Assembly (NCBI RefSeq): GCF_963576675.1
Contig: NC_088913.1
Coordinates: forward strand, 20,720,001 to 20,784,000
Reading direction: 5' to 3'
Origin: Euphorbia lathyris
Taxonomy: Eukaryota; Streptophyta; Magnoliopsida; Malpighiales; Euphorbiaceae
DNA: 64,000 nucleotides
Shown: positions 1-12,133 of the stretch, piece after piece
How the letters are laid out: each line of letters begins with the position of its first letter
Numbering within the stretch: the first letter of the stretch is position 1
Translations under genes and position numbers: made by a program
Notes under the pieces: generated by a model
What the model was told of the DNA's origin: nothing
Database searches by the model: none
Seen by the model: only the letters and a program-made list of their open reading frames with translations

Positions 1-1175
1 TGGAAGACTCGACTCTAAATCCTTGCAAGGTGATAGCTTAAGACTTGAAATACAGATTTCACTTAACCTATCTATTTGAGTTGACTCGGCCTGTACAAGT
101 AAAACGAACGTCTCGCTATATGTGACTTGACATCATCCATAGTCATAAGATTCAGTTCAAGGATGTAGTTGATAAAGGATCGAATTATACTGTAATTAAT
201 ACGGAAAGGTTAACGACAGAATCAACCTGTCTTCTTATGGCTCTGGGGGAATGATTACGGACTTGCTAATCACATACTTTGTACATCATTCCGTTATGCA
301 AAGATTAAATATAATTCTTTGAAAATTATTTAATAACGTTGCATACGGCTAGAAGCAATAAGAACCTAATGGGTCACACATAAGACTTGGAACCTAAAAG
401 AGAGATAGATGTTAATTAATTGATGGAAGCCCAATTGAGCCCAATAAGGCCCATGGACCAAGGGGGGGGGGGGTCGAAATTCATGTAGTAAAATACATGA
501 ATAATTAATTTGATTTTATTAATTCTAATTAGATTAGGATTATGAATTAAATTAATTAAGAGATAAATAAGTTAGGTGTTTTAATTAGATTATAATACTC
601 CTATTATTATTATCCAATAAGGTTATTATTATTGTCCTTAATATATTAGATATATAATGAGATAATAATTAGGAATTCTATTCCGAATTGAATTCCTATT
701 CAGTAACCTAATTCTATCTAACTAGGGATTAAATACAAGAGATTATAAATACTCCCTTAGGATTTTCGAAATCCAAGAGTGCAAACCCTAGTGAGATTTT
801 CGAAATCCCCTATAGTGCAAGAGAGAGAAAATTTCGACACCCCCAGTTCGAGGACGAGATTTTCTACGGCTTCCTTCCGATCAATTGATTTCATCTATTT
901 CTTTTATCCTTGATCTTGTGTTGATTAATTAGAGGCAATCTACTTTGGTTGCTATTCAACGGTTGATTCTAAATTAATCTTCCCGTGTTTTATTTCGTGT
1001 TTGGGAACTCGGAGAAGAGTTGTGGGCACTTAATTAACAACGGTAGATTGATCATCAAAAGGTAATTCTTCTTATCCCTCTTTATATGAAATAACGATTA
1101 ACGAATCCTAGGATTAATGAAAATAGGTTAAAATTTTTATATTTCCGCTGCTATACCTTAGCCTAATTTCCAACA
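1..1175 (+). repeat. 3' part of a ~2 kb LTR, cut by the window edge
   Basis: This segment is collinear with the second half of the solo LTR at 16286-18303 and ends in the same CCAACA. A TATA-like motif (TATAAAT, 744-750) lies about 430 bp before the end, suggesting plus orientation. The next bases, GGTTG (1176-1180), continue LINE sequence that is uninterrupted at 3955-3965, so the element landed inside a LINE. GGTTG is the candidate 5-bp target duplication; its partner lies outside the window. A run of 12 G occurs at 462-473. It cannot be told whether this is a solo LTR or the 3' LTR of a whole element. It lacks the 151-bp MITE carried by the second copy. Confidence 0.85.
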
Positions 1176-1446
1176 GGTTGTATTGATAAGAGGAAACTAA
1201 TTACTGTTCCCTGGAAGACTTGTTGTAAAAACTTGGAGGGTGGAGGTTTAGGAATAAAGGACTTCAAGGTTTTTAATCAGGCACTCTTGGGAAAATTATG
1301 TTGGGATCTGATTCAAAGTAATAGTCTCACTATCTCACTTCTGAAATCTAGATTTATGGCAGTCTCAGGATTGCCTAAAGCTGCATTGCCCCATCTTCGA
1401 TATGGTCTTCTTGTAGATTTGTTTACTCCTCAATTTGGAACCAAAG
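1176..1446 (+). pseudogene. LINE fragment, copy 1 (post-RT linker region)
   Basis: The first ~115 bp are nearly identical to 3957-4070 of the second LINE copy. The sequence then continues through the stretch missing there, up to the segment matching 19696-19712. The frame reads through GGLGIKDFKVFNQALLG, a motif found after the fingers and palm domains in plant L1-type reverse transcriptases. It stops resembling LINE at about 1446. Only about 270 bp survive, so this is a dead fragment. It serves as the undeleted reference for the junction at 4068-4070 and 19696 in the other copy. Confidence 0.75.
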
Positions 1447-1557
1447 CTCATTTACATATTAGGACTACTTCACTTACTTCCTGCAAATCTAGAAATTTTC
1501 ACTTCATTTCGACAAAAGTACCTTCATTTTTCTCATTCTCCTTTTCCTGCAAACAAA

Positions 1558-1695
1558 ATGGAAGCAGTGGCTCCTTGTCCATCTTCCCTTCTTTTCTTTC
1601 TTTTCATTTTCTACAACAATTTAGACAAAAATCAAAAGAACAATACAATCCAAGAGCTAAAGTTGTGTTCATCCAACAATCCAATTCAAATTCAT
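1558..1695 (+). other. possible first exon of a host gene (46 codons then a splice donor)
   Basis: An ATG in good plant context (AACAAAATGG) opens a 46-codon frame that ends exactly at a codon boundary before GTAAGT, a strong 5' splice-site match. The predicted peptide starts MEAVAPCPSS, followed by a short hydrophobic Leu/Phe run and an Asn/Gln/Lys-rich part. A pyrimidine-rich leader precedes it. I do not recognise the protein and see no convincing second exon downstream. It could be a captured or truncated gene start, or chance. Confidence 0.25.
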
Positions 1696-2796
1696 GTAAG
1701 TCTTGTGTTAGATTTACCTACATTTCAATTTCAATTTCATACAATATCATAAATAATTTCTAAAATTGACTCAACTTGCCAATGTTATAGGTAAAATTGA
1801 TCGTGGCTGTCAACATTAACGGTAAATTGCACCATTTTAGACATTAATACTAAAATTACTCCTACTTGTAAACCTTAGGGTATTTTTACACTTTATCCCA
1901 ATTAATTACGCCCAAAATTGCTCTATTATCCAAAATTATTCATGTCACATCAATGACGACATCAAGGAGTAGCTTGTTCCGTACATTATTGATACGTATA
2001 TTTTCCATCAAATAATGCATTATTTTCTTGTAAACTGTTTGTTATATCTCTAATTTAGACAAGGGATTATATTTATATGAAGATATGTATAGGATGACAT
2101 GTGTACCACTAAATATTATGCGAGACCATAACATATCATATTTATATAAACAAATACCACAGATACAAGGCGATGAGTAGGTATCAATATCAAATACTAA
2201 AACACTTTATTCATATAACTAAAATTTCAATTAGATTTCGAGTCATAGCCCTTTTTGTGTCACTCAATTGGTCATGGTATCCCGACATTTCATGATGGGT
2301 TTGGATTCTCCATCTCCAATAAAAATGGTGCAAGATCTCTCCTTCCAATATCCATTCACCTTAAAATATTATCTTCGATTTGTTATTGGCTAACTAGATA
2401 TCTAAAATGGATTAGGTTAAATTGAAAACTTGATCTAAGAAATTTATTAGGAATTACCTTTATATGAAAATATATACCAATTAATTGAAATTAAGCCCAA
2501 ATTGAATTTAAACTAAATAATATAGACAAATTAATTACAACATGCTAAATTCTAAGTTAACTAAATTGAAGCTAAAAATTTAAGTAAATGAAATCAAATT
2601 AATCCATAAAAATTAACTTAAACAAACAGATAAAATTTAAAGGGAATGATGAAAATTAAATTACTTATTTAACTGATTTAATTTATTAATGTGACTAAAT
2701 AAATTAATGAATTTTTTCTAAAAAGAGCGCTAATTAAACTTATTATTAAGTTGAATGAACTAATTAGGAAGGATGGGCTAAAGTGGTAGAAAGCCC
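1696..2796. other. AT-rich non-coding stretch
   Basis: No gene-like frame or structural RNA was recognised. The short frames present have no family signature. It runs up to the 5'-truncated LINE at 2797. Confidence 0.5.
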
Positions 2797-4070
2797 AATA
2801 TCCCGACAGCGCCTCTGGTCCTGATGGTTTTGGAGGGATTTTTTTATCATCGTTTCTGGGACATTGTAGGTAATGATGTTTGTAATATGGTTCAGACATT
2901 CTTCGATCATGGTTGCATTCTTCCTGGTTTAAATTCTAGCCTCATGGCACTGATCCCTAAGTTTGTTGAAGCCGACAGAATTGAGAATTTCCGTCCAATT
3001 GTGATGAGCAACTTTGGTTTTAAAATTATTTCAAAAATCCTTGCAGATCGATTATCATTTATTGGAGCCAGAATTGTTCCTCCCAACTAGTATGGTTTTC
3101 TTAAAGGTCGCAGTATACACCAGTGCATTGCATTAGCTTATGAGGGGGTTAATTTGCTTGATCAAAAGCGTTTTGGTGGTGAGATGGCCCTAAAGGTTGA
3201 TATCCGAAAGGCTTTTGATACTTTGGATTTGAATTTTCTCTTGTCTGTGTTGGATTGTTTCAGATTTTCCCTCACGTTCAGAGACTGGATTCTAAATATC
3301 TTGGCCTCAGCTCGTATATCTATTATGATTAATGGTTCTCCGAGGGGTTATTTCGGTTGTTCTAGGGGGGTTAGGCAATAGGACCCCCTTTCTCCTCTTT
3401 TATTTGGCATTGCTAAGGACTTTTTTCTGTTGGTTATCTAAAATGGAGCGGGATGGTATTTATGCCCCAATGTACTCCTCTGGTGGAAATCCTTTTCCTT
3501 CTCACCTCTTTTTTGCTGATGATATGCTCATTTTGGTGTGGCTTCTATGCGCAACATGTGTTCGCTCAAAGATTTCTTTCTTTTCTATGGGAGGATCTCA
3601 AGTCAACAGGTTAGCTGGAGCAAATCTTCGGTCTTCTTTGGTTCTCAGGTTAGTCTACCTAGGCGAGATAGGCTTGCTCATTATCTTGGCATCTGTTTGG
3701 AGTCTCTTCCGTTCAATTACTTAGGGATTCCTCTTTTTAAAGGAGCTCCAAGAGCTCGCCACCTCAGTAGCCTGGCGGATAAATTTCTTTCTCATTTTTG
3801 TAAATGGAAAGGTGGTTCTTTGTCATTTGTTGATCGTTTAACTCTAATTTAGTCTGCTATAACTGGCTCTCTGGTTCATTCCTTCTTAATCTATAAGTGG
3901 CCTATGAGATTGTTGAAAAAGCTTAATAGACGAGCTAGAAATTTCCTTTGGACGGGTTGTATTGATAAGAGGAAACTAATTACTGTTCCCTGGAAGACTT
4001 GTTGTAAAAACTTGGAGAGTGGAGGTTTAGGAATAAAGGACTTCAAGGTTTTTAATCAGGCACTCTTGGG
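2797..4070 (+). pseudogene. LINE copy 2, 5' portion: reverse transcriptase domain
   Basis: A plant L1-type reverse transcriptase truncated at its 5' end, beginning near the SGPDGF motif of the fingers domain. The palm motif FADD is retained at about 3511-3525. Stop codons interrupt at 3088-3090 and 3379-3381, and the frame shifts several times after 3380. The reading can be followed to GGLGIKDFKVFNQALLG at 4020-4070. There a copia-derived sequence begins. The rest of the LINE resumes at 19696 on the far side of the copia element, with about 130 bp of LINE missing relative to copy 1. A convincing target-site duplication for the LINE itself was not found; AAAGCCC occurs at both ends but is too short to trust. 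Confidence 0.85.
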
Positions 4071-4184
4071 ACTCAAGCCCTTCACTGATAACCTGGGAAA
4101 TTCTACCCAGCACACACAAACCTAGGAAATACTACCCAGAACACACAAACCCAAAAATACAGAGAACATAAGGCTCTGATTCCA
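4068..4184 (-). repeat. extra copy of the copia leader and primer site outside the LTR
   Basis: These 117 bp match 19368-19484, the primer site and leader of the same element, but lie outside the left LTR, where host sequence should be. The LINE junction shows a GGGA shared by both partners. This suggests a truncated tandem second copy joined to the LINE by microhomology-mediated deletion. Confidence 0.85.
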
Positions 4185-4400
4185 TGAAATCTTCTGTAAT
4201 CTTATTTCTCTATATTTTCTGTATCACATGACATATATTTATATACACAACTTAGCTGGTTATCTCACAGACAGTCAACTATCCTTACCCCACAAGCAGC
4301 CTAAATATTTTTACCCTATAGCAGCCTTGAGCCACTCTGTATTAATTACATTGACAAATAGCACCCTAAGCAGCCATAGGTATGCACTATATTAATTACA
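4185..4400 (-). repeat. copia 3' LTR
   Basis: On the minus strand it begins TGTAATTAATATAG and ends AGATTTCA. It pairs with 19485-19695. The two copies differ by a few substitutions and a small indel (216 versus 211 bp). Confidence 0.9.
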
Positions 4401-4412
4401 CTCCCCCTCAAG
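4401..4412 (-). other. polypurine tract of the copia element
   Basis: The minus strand reads CTTGAGGGGGAG immediately upstream of the 3' LTR. The terminal TGA of the RNase H frame lies within it. Confidence 0.8.
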
Positions 4413-5394
4413 CTGGAGCATAGATGTTAATCATGCCCAGCTTGGTACATATATAGTTAACCCGATTTCCTGGTAATGCTTTTGTAAACATGTCTGCCAA
4501 TTGTTCCCATGTTCTGATGTGTGGAGTTGTGATTGTGCCATCTTCTATCTTTTCTCGAGTAAAGTGGCAGTCAACTTCTATGTGCTTTGTTCTTTCATTG
4601 AATACATGATTATTGGCAATATAGATAACTGCTTCATTATCACACCATAACTTCATGGGTTTTGTCTGAGCAAATCCAATCTCACCAAGAAGGTTCCGTA
4701 GCCATACAAGTTCACACATAGTTTGTGCCATGGCCCTGTACTTAGATTCTTCACTGGATCTAGATACGACACTCTGTTTTTTACTTTTCCAAGATACTAG
4801 GTTGCCTCCGACAAATACACAATAACCCATAGTAGAACGCCTATCTGTAAGATCTCTTGCATAATACGCATCTGTAAAACCTTCAACAGTGTGATGACCA
4901 TGATTTTGATATAGTATACCACGCCCCTGAGTCCCCTTTAGGTATTTCAGAATATGACTAACAGCATTCCAGTGTGAAGTTCTTGGAGATGACATGAACT
5001 GGCTTACAACACTCACCGCAAAGGAAATATCAGGACGAGTGATTGTAAGATAGTTCAATTTTCCAACGATTCGTCTATATCTTTCAGGATCCGGAAGTAA
5101 ATCTCCATCGTCGGTCTTCAACTTCCCATTTGGTATCATAGGTGCATCACAAGTCTTTGCCTCAATCAAACCAGCGTCACTTAACACATCTACACAGTAT
5201 TTTCTCTGAGTGAGGTAAATCCTTTTACGGCTTCGGCAAACTTAAATCCCTAAAAAATATTTCAATTGTCCTAGGTCCTTTGTCTGAAAACAAGTACCGA
5301 GGAATTTGTTCAGCTTTATAATGCCAGTTTCATTATTTCCCGTAATTACAATGTCATCAACATATACTACTAGTAAAATGAACCCAGAACTAGA
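4408..5394 (-). pseudogene. copia pol, C-terminal part: end of RT and RNase H
   Basis: From 5394 downwards the frame carries the RT motif YVDD, then DLGQLKYFLG, then an in-frame TAA at 5242-5244. The following 259-codon frame (5187-4408) has RPDISFAV, the copia RNase H acidic residues in FTDAYYA, the Glu of RSSEESKYRAMA and the Asp of LWCDNEA, and the terminal THPHIRT-like region with DMFTKALP. It joins across the gypsy insertion to the RT half at 13700. The RNase H is the least damaged domain of this element, but the polyprotein as a whole cannot be expressed. Confidence 0.9.
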
Positions 5395-6909
5395 TGTTAT
5401 CTTGCATTTTAATATGGTTTTTAATATATTTTAATTATAATAATCATACATTTTAAGATAGTTTTTAACATTTTATAATTATTTTATGTTTAGTTTTGTG
5501 TTTTAAGAAATAATGCTTCTTCCATATGTTTTTAGGTATTATTTGAGGCAAAAATGCAATTATGGAATCATTACTGAAGTAAATAAAGTTGCCCGACCAG
5601 AACTCCCTCCAGTTGCGACCTCGTAGCAGTTCAAGAATGAAGAATCCATGACTCTTTAAATAAGTCTTTATTGTCATAAATTCCTCAATAACCATCCAAG
5701 GAATGTTATGACTATTTGAAGAGTCTTTTGAATGCTCAAGAAGGAGTTACACTACTTAATGCTCTCTTTAATTCTATGAAAGTTAAAAAGTTACAAAGAA
5801 GAATTCAACTCTCCATTAATCTTCTTTTTAATTACATCAAAATTAAGAAGTTAGAGCAAAGAATTCAATCCTCCATTAATCTTCTCTTTAATGGCATTAA
5901 AGTTGGAAGTTACAAGCAATGCATGAAGGCATGTGCAACTATAAATAACCTACATTGGAAAGAATGAAGGCAGACCGGGAACAAACATGGAACATGCCTC
6001 ACCACCTCTTTTTAGCTCTCTCTTTTAGACTTTTTTTTAGTTTTCTTTTTGTTCATTTCCTTTTTACCTTTGTAACTGATTCTAGTTTTATTTCAAAGTT
6101 TATTCTCTGTTCATCTTTTCTTCTCTTTATAATTATGTTTTCTAGGTTGTTTTCTATTAAATTTCTTGTTTTCTTTCCATCTGCCATGAACTAACTCCTC
6201 CATAGCTAGAGCTATGGCGGATCCTAATTGAAGTAGATGATTTACTTGCAATCCTATTTCAGGTTCATAATTTATTAATTAGAGAATTAAACTATGGAGC
6301 TTAATTTCCTAGTTAGATATCTGGCCAATATTTAGCTAAATTACAATTAATTATTTTGGTTGACCGACACTAAGATAATTAATGGAACTACATAGTTTAG
6401 ACCTGTGTCTATGCGGTGCGGTTTTTCAGGGTTTAGTTTTACGACTTAACTTTGGGATTATTTCAGAGAACTTAATGCTTTCATTATACCTTTATTCTTT
6501 ACTGGACGAAAGCTAGGATAATTGTATGTGAAATAGGATTAATCTTGACTGGACCAAAGCTTGGTTAATTACCTTAGGAAATAATCACCGTCTCAAGATT
6601 AAAACTAAGAACTTGGATAGGATTGTTGAGTTGATTATATATATTAGGTTAGGTGAAGCCTTGCTCTAGTGATTTACATCATATTTAAACTCAATTTATT
6701 TCCTTGCTTACTTCATTTAATTGTTTTAAATTTATTAGTTTAATATCACAACCAATTCAAGTTTTGATTGCTTAGATAATAGAAATTCACAGAAATCAAT
6801 AGATATAAACACAATCCTCGAGGGAACGATACTCTACTTATTCTTTATTACTTGATCACGATGGGGTGCACTTGCCCTTAGTTTGGCACGATACAAATTT
6901 TGTCCATCA
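5395..6909 (+). repeat. 5' LTR of the Athila-like element
   Basis: 1515 bp, TGTTATC to GTCCATCA. It is almost identical to 12134-13699 apart from scattered substitutions, a one-base difference near 5947, and a 53-bp addition in the right copy. Small reading frames seen in both LTRs are incidental. Confidence 0.92.
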
Positions 6910-6915
6910 AGTTTT

Positions 6916-6932
6916 TGGCGCCGTTGCCGGGG
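6916..6932 (+). other. primer binding site, tRNA-Asp type
   Basis: TGGCGCCGTTGCCGGGG starts six bases after the LTR. It matches the complement of the plant tRNA-Asp 3' end, as is usual for this gypsy lineage. Confidence 0.88.
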
Positions 6933-7010
6933 ATTGTTTGTTTTATAATTTTGATTAAATTGAATTCTATTAATTTAAGTTTTTTTATTTTATTTTATTT
7001 TTTTTTGTTT

Positions 7011-7811
7011 ATGCTCACTAGAAGTAATAGTTTGCTTCATTCATTTAAATTTGATCCTGAAATTGAACGTTATTGTCGTAGGATTCGAGCGGAACAAAGA
7101 AGGGAGAAAATGGTAGAACCACCGCCATCAATCATGGAGTTGCTCACACCTAATTGGTCTGAAAATAATTCAAGCATTGTAGAACCTACTATAGCCGCAA
7201 ATAATTTTAAGATCAAACCAGCTCTTATCCAACTATTGCAAAGCGCTGGTCAATTTGGCGGTGATCCTAGAGACGACCCCAACGCCCACTTGACCAGGTT
7301 CAATAAGCATTGTTCAATGCTAAAACAGAATGGGGTGTCTCCAGAAGCAATTAAATTAAAATTATTTCCTTTCTCTCTTCGAGATGATGCCGCAGATTGG
7401 TTGGATTCTTTAGATACCGGGGTGATCACTACATGGGAAATTTTAGTCAATAAGTTCATGGCTAAATATTTTCCTCCATCTAAAACGGCAATGTATAAAA
7501 ATGAAATTCACTCTTTTCGCCAATCGCCCAAGGAAAACCTATATGAAGCATGAGAGAGGTTTCGTCGCTTACTTAAGAAGTGCCCACATCATGGATATGC
7601 AAAGAGCCTATTGGTAAATAATTTCTATGGAGGGTTGTCCGCTTCTGACCGTGCTACTATTGATTCTGCTGCAGGTGGAAATATTTTGAGGAAATCTGAG
7701 GAGGAAGCATACAATCTCATAGAAGAGCTAGCGGAGAGGTGTTCCCATTGGAATGAAGAGCAGGTGTACACTTGGTTGAGTCAAAGTCCAATTCTAGCAT
7801 TGATGAATTAA
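7011..7811 (+). pseudogene. Athila-like gag
   Basis: The likely start is the ATG at 7011 (MLTRSNSLLHS), not the upstream frame extension through the primer site. The capsid region shows FGGDPRDDPNAHLTRF and a conserved DDAADWLDSL block of the retrotransposon gag family. A TGA at 7551-7553 sits where the family has Trp. The same frame continues to 7811, and the reading passes to another frame around 7760-7780. Gag would package the element RNA into virus-like particles in the cytoplasm. This copy cannot make the full protein. Confidence 0.88.
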
Positions 7812-10126
7812 ACAAAAAGATGGACTTGTTAATGGCTAACCTAGCCCAACCACCAACATGTGAACTATGTGGATTGAGTGGACATAAAAGTGGGGAATGT
7901 TTATTTAGTAACCCATTCACGGGAGAAACACTTAATTATGTGGGGAATTATAATAGACAAAATAACTATAACAACACTTGGAGAAGTCACCCCGCATTTT
8001 CATGGTCCAATCCTAACAGTGCTTTAAATCCTATTCCACAAAGGCCACCACAACCACAACCACCACCCGGTTTTCATAACCAAGAAAGGAAAAATAATGA
8101 GGATGATAACTCCACTATCATGTCAATGTTGAAGCACATCAATTCACGCTTTGATAGTTTCGAGGAATGGAGACGGAATCAAGATGTCTTTACTAAAGGG
8201 CTAGAAACCAACATCAACCGACTAACCAAAGAAGTATCCGAGCATCCTAGAGGTTCTCTACCTAGCAATACTGAATCTAATCCTCGTGAATATGTTAAAG
8301 CCATCGTGTTTAGAAGTGGAAAGGAAGTTCAAATCACCCTCGAGAAAAAGACGGAAGAAGTGCCAATCGAGGTAAGTAATTCTAACCCTTCTCCTAAGTT
8401 ATTTGCTGACCCCAATGTTCAACCTTATAAAACTAAAATTCCTTTTCCTCAAAGGTTGAACAAAGAAAAACAAGAAAAACACTTCTCCAAATTTCTTGAT
8501 ATCTTTAAAAAATTACACATAAACATTCCATTTGCCGAAGCTCTTGAGCAAATGCCTGCTTATGCGAAATTTCTTAAAGATATCCTTTCTAAAAAGAGAA
8601 AATTTGAGGATAATGAAACTGTCAAATTAACAGAGGGGTGCTCATCAATTTTGTTAAATAAATTACCACCAAAGCTTAAAGATCCGGGAAGCTTTTCTAT
8701 CCCGTGTACTATAGGTGGTATAACTTTTGAAAGGGCTCTATGTGATCTAGGTGCTAGTATAAATTTAATGCCTTTGAGTACTTTTAGAAAACTAGGCCTT
8801 GGGGAACCAAAACCCACTAGAGTTTCTTTACAATTAGCTGATCGCTCTCTAGCTTTCCCAAAAGGATTGGTAGAAGACGTATTGGTCAAGGTGGACAAAT
8901 TCATCTTCCCTGCTGATTTTATTATACTTGATATGGAAGAAGATGAACGAGTCCCTATTATTTTGGGTCGCCCTTTATTAGCAACCGGGAGAACACTTAT
9001 TGATGTGCAACAAGGAAAATTAATCCTCCGGTTGCAAGATGAGGAGGTCACATTTAATGTATTTGATTCTCTTAAATATCCATCTGACAATTTTGAACAT
9101 TGTAAATTTCTTGATATTACTAATAAGGTTGTGGAGGATGTTTTTCAGGATCATTTATATGAAGATCCATTAGAAACAGTTGTGATAAATGGTTTAGGCA
9201 TAAACCAGGATGAAATAATAGTAGACACAGAGGTGAAGGTAACAACTGAGGAATTACATGAGGGAGTACAAGATTGCTTCTGGACTCGAGATTATGAAAA
9301 GATAGAAAGGAAGAATATTCCTAAACCAAAATCATCATTTGAGGAGCCTCCTCAATTGGATTTTAAACCATTACCTTCGAATTTAAAATATGTATTCTTG
9401 GGAAAAGATTCAACCTTACCTGTAATTATTTCTTCCTTTTTGACAGGTGAGATGGAGGCAAAATTGTTGCAAGTTCTAAAGGACCACAAGAAGGCATTCG
9501 GATGGACATTGGCAGATATCGAGGGCATTAGTCCCTCCATTTGTACTCACAAGATCTTCATGGAAGATGAAATAAAACCAACTGCCCAACCACAAAGGAG
9601 ATTAAACCCAAGTATGAAAGAAGTCGTCAAGAAAGAGATCCTTAAACTTTTAGATGCGGGTATTATTTTTCCTATCTCTGATAGTAAGTGGGTAAGTCCC
9701 GTACAAGTGGTTCCAAAGAAAGGAGGAACAACCGTTCAAGTGAATGAAAAGAATGAACTCATTCCGGTTAGAAAGGTAACCGGGTGGCGTATGTGTATTG
9801 ATTACCGGAAATTAAATGATGCCACCCAGAAGGATCACTTTCCCTTACCTTTTATTGATCAAATGCTTGAACGTTTAGCAGGACATGAGTACTTATGTAA
9901 TTTGGATGGTTTCTCAGGTTATATGCAAATTCCAGTTGCACTAGAAGATCAAGAGAAGACCACATTTACATGTCCATTCGGTACTTTTGCTTATAGGAGA
10001 ATGCCTTTCGGGTTATGTAATGTACCGGCTACGTTCCAAAGGTGTATGATGGCAATCTTCAGTGTCATGACCGACCCACCACCAAGAATAGAATCATCAC
10101 ATTCAGAGAGTTCACTAAGGAGTTAA
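7772..10126 (+). pseudogene. Athila-like gag C-terminus, protease and truncated RT
   Basis: A 784-codon open frame. It begins with a CCHC knuckle (CELCGLSGHKSGEC, about 7857-7898) and a Pro/Asn/Gln-rich linker. The aspartic protease follows with the Athila-typical CDLGASINLMPLS, then the RT fingers and palm start (GWRMCIDYRKLND, FPLPFIDQMLERLAG, PFGLCNVPATFQRCMM). The frame leaves the RT family just before the catalytic YxDD position, near 10060, and ends in unrelated residues at 10126. The remainder of RT, RNase H and integrase has been deleted rather than mutated. The first codons overlap the end of the gag frame, with a frameshift between them. Confidence 0.9.
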
Positions 10127-12133
10127 AAGACTCCACGCTTCGTCTAGCTTTAAAGACGTTAAACTTAAGCGCTAACGGGAGACAACCCGAGTTTTTATTT
10201 TTTATTTTTTTTTCTTTTCTTAATTTCTCTTTTATTTACAATATTTTTTTAACGTAAGTTTTATTTTTTTATTTTTTGCAGGTAAACTAAAAAAAACAAA
10301 AAGAAAAAAAAAACAGAAACAAATTGGCCCAACAGTTAAAGTGAAAGATCTCATCTCCTCAACCACCTTTGGTTTAAGGGAGTTTTTCTTTAACCCTTTT
10401 TATTTTTCCACTTTACCTTTTATCGCATTTTTGGGAGTAAATGCTTGCTCTAAAGTGTGAGGAAGGGTAAAAAGGGTTTTATCTATCTTAGTTTAAGTTT
10501 TTATTATTTATTATTTATGTTTGTATTTATTGTTTTTTTAGGATAATTTCATTTAGTTGCATGCTTCCTTACATGTTAAAATCATTGTCTTCGCTTTTTC
10601 AAAAATTTGAGATGGACTTAGGAAGAAAACTCGTAAACAATTGACCCTTAATAGGATGAAACTTCACCATGGCAGTCATAAATTTTGAAATTACATTTTT
10701 TTTAGAATTACGAAACTGAGGAACTTTGGATTAAAATGGGAGTTCTGGAGACTACACTTGTGGACTGAAAATAAGCATTAAACTTGTCATTTGGTTAAAC
10801 TTTTTGGTACAAATATTAACCCGAACATATGTGAGATTTTGAGACCAACTATTTGAGCATTTTATTACACATTTCTCGGTTTATTTTTTTTTTCTTGAGT
10901 GTGCTCATACTTGCTATTGTCTATAGAATTTGCATCAAATGCTAGTCGAAACCTTGTGCATCTAGTTGGAACTTGGCGTGATCAAGGCAATTAAGTGTAG
11001 CCCTTTGTTAATGTTAGAACTTATTTTTCCTTGTTTAAACCCAAAACCCTTTTACATCGTGTTTAGTTAAGCCCTGTTGAAGCCTACGTATACCACTTTC
11101 TTTGTTTCACCACATTACAAACCCCTACACGTCTTAAATACCATTTTCTCACCCGTGAATTTACAATTATTGTGCACAAATAGGAATGTTTTAGGGAGCT
11201 CAAAATTTGTGGAAAATAGAAAGCCAGGAATTATTTTGCTACTTTATGTGCTTTTGAAAAGAAAAAAGACTCAAAAAAAAAAAGAAAAAAAAAAGAAAAG
11301 AAAAAAAGAGAGAAAGCATTGGTTTGAGTCATTTAGTTCGAGGTGGAGATTCATGCACAATCGATCAATCTCAGGAAATTCATTTAAAGCAATGAACTGT
11401 AATATGTAATAATAAGATAAGAACAATGATAAACGAGTGAATACTCAACATTATGAGATTGATTGTAGTCTTGGAGATACAAGTGGGTAAGAAGAAAAAA
11501 GCGATTCTCATATGCTTGCTTATGGAACTCTTGTTTCTGGAATTAATACCTAATAAAGAAAAAAAAAGGGAAAATTGTTTTCTCATCAGTAGCACATGTT
11601 ATGCTTATCGGCTAATTTTTGAAGAGCTTCGAGTCTTATTGTATCTATTTTGCACAACTAGTTGTTTATTCACTTCCCACATATTTTCCTTATCCAACCC
11701 TGTCCCTAAACCAACATTACAACCCGTAAAAGACCTTGGTATCTTGTTTCTGACTAGATAAGCATAATGGTAACGACTGGATGACAATGCAAATTCACCA
11801 TAGTCAAAGCTAGTATAGAGCTTGAGAGATAAAGTTTACACCCAAACACTTGAGTGAAAAGAGTGACCACTAGCGAGGTACCAAAATAGTTTGCCTTTTG
11901 ATTTTGTAATATGATTGAAGATACGTCTGCTTGTATTGGTTTGCGGAGAAACGATTAGAATCTTTTAGCATCCAAACCTTTTGTTTTTCATCCAAACTTG
12001 TGAAATTGAGATCTATGAATGCCAAGTGAAGTAAATCGTGTTATTGTGTGAATTATTTATAGTGAGTATTCTAGAGTTTGTTTTGAGTCTGAGGCTTGCT
12101 TGAGGACAAGCAAGGTTCAAAGTGCGAGGAAGT
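10127..12133 (+). other. non-coding 3' region of the Athila-like element
   Basis: About 2 kb between the deletion point and the 3' LTR. It contains GGGAGACAACCC (about 10179-10190), a motif often seen after pol in Athila-type elements, T- and A-rich runs, and a purine stretch (GTGCGAGGAAG) just before the LTR that probably serves as polypurine tract. Short frames at 11077 and 11453 look like low-complexity artefacts. Confidence 0.7.

Noticed and set aside
2789..2796. GAAAGCCC as target duplication of LINE copy 2 with AAAAGCCC near 21224
   Set aside because: Only about seven bases match and they overlap the A run; too weak to define the element ends.
5465..5695. 76-codon minus frame repeated at 12204-12434, and plus frames at 5716 and 12455
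   Set aside because: All lie inside the Athila-like LTR pair and are non-coding LTR sequence.
11077..11409. 110-codon frame with a Lys run
   Set aside because: It lies in the non-coding 3' region of the Athila-like element and is partly poly-A translation.
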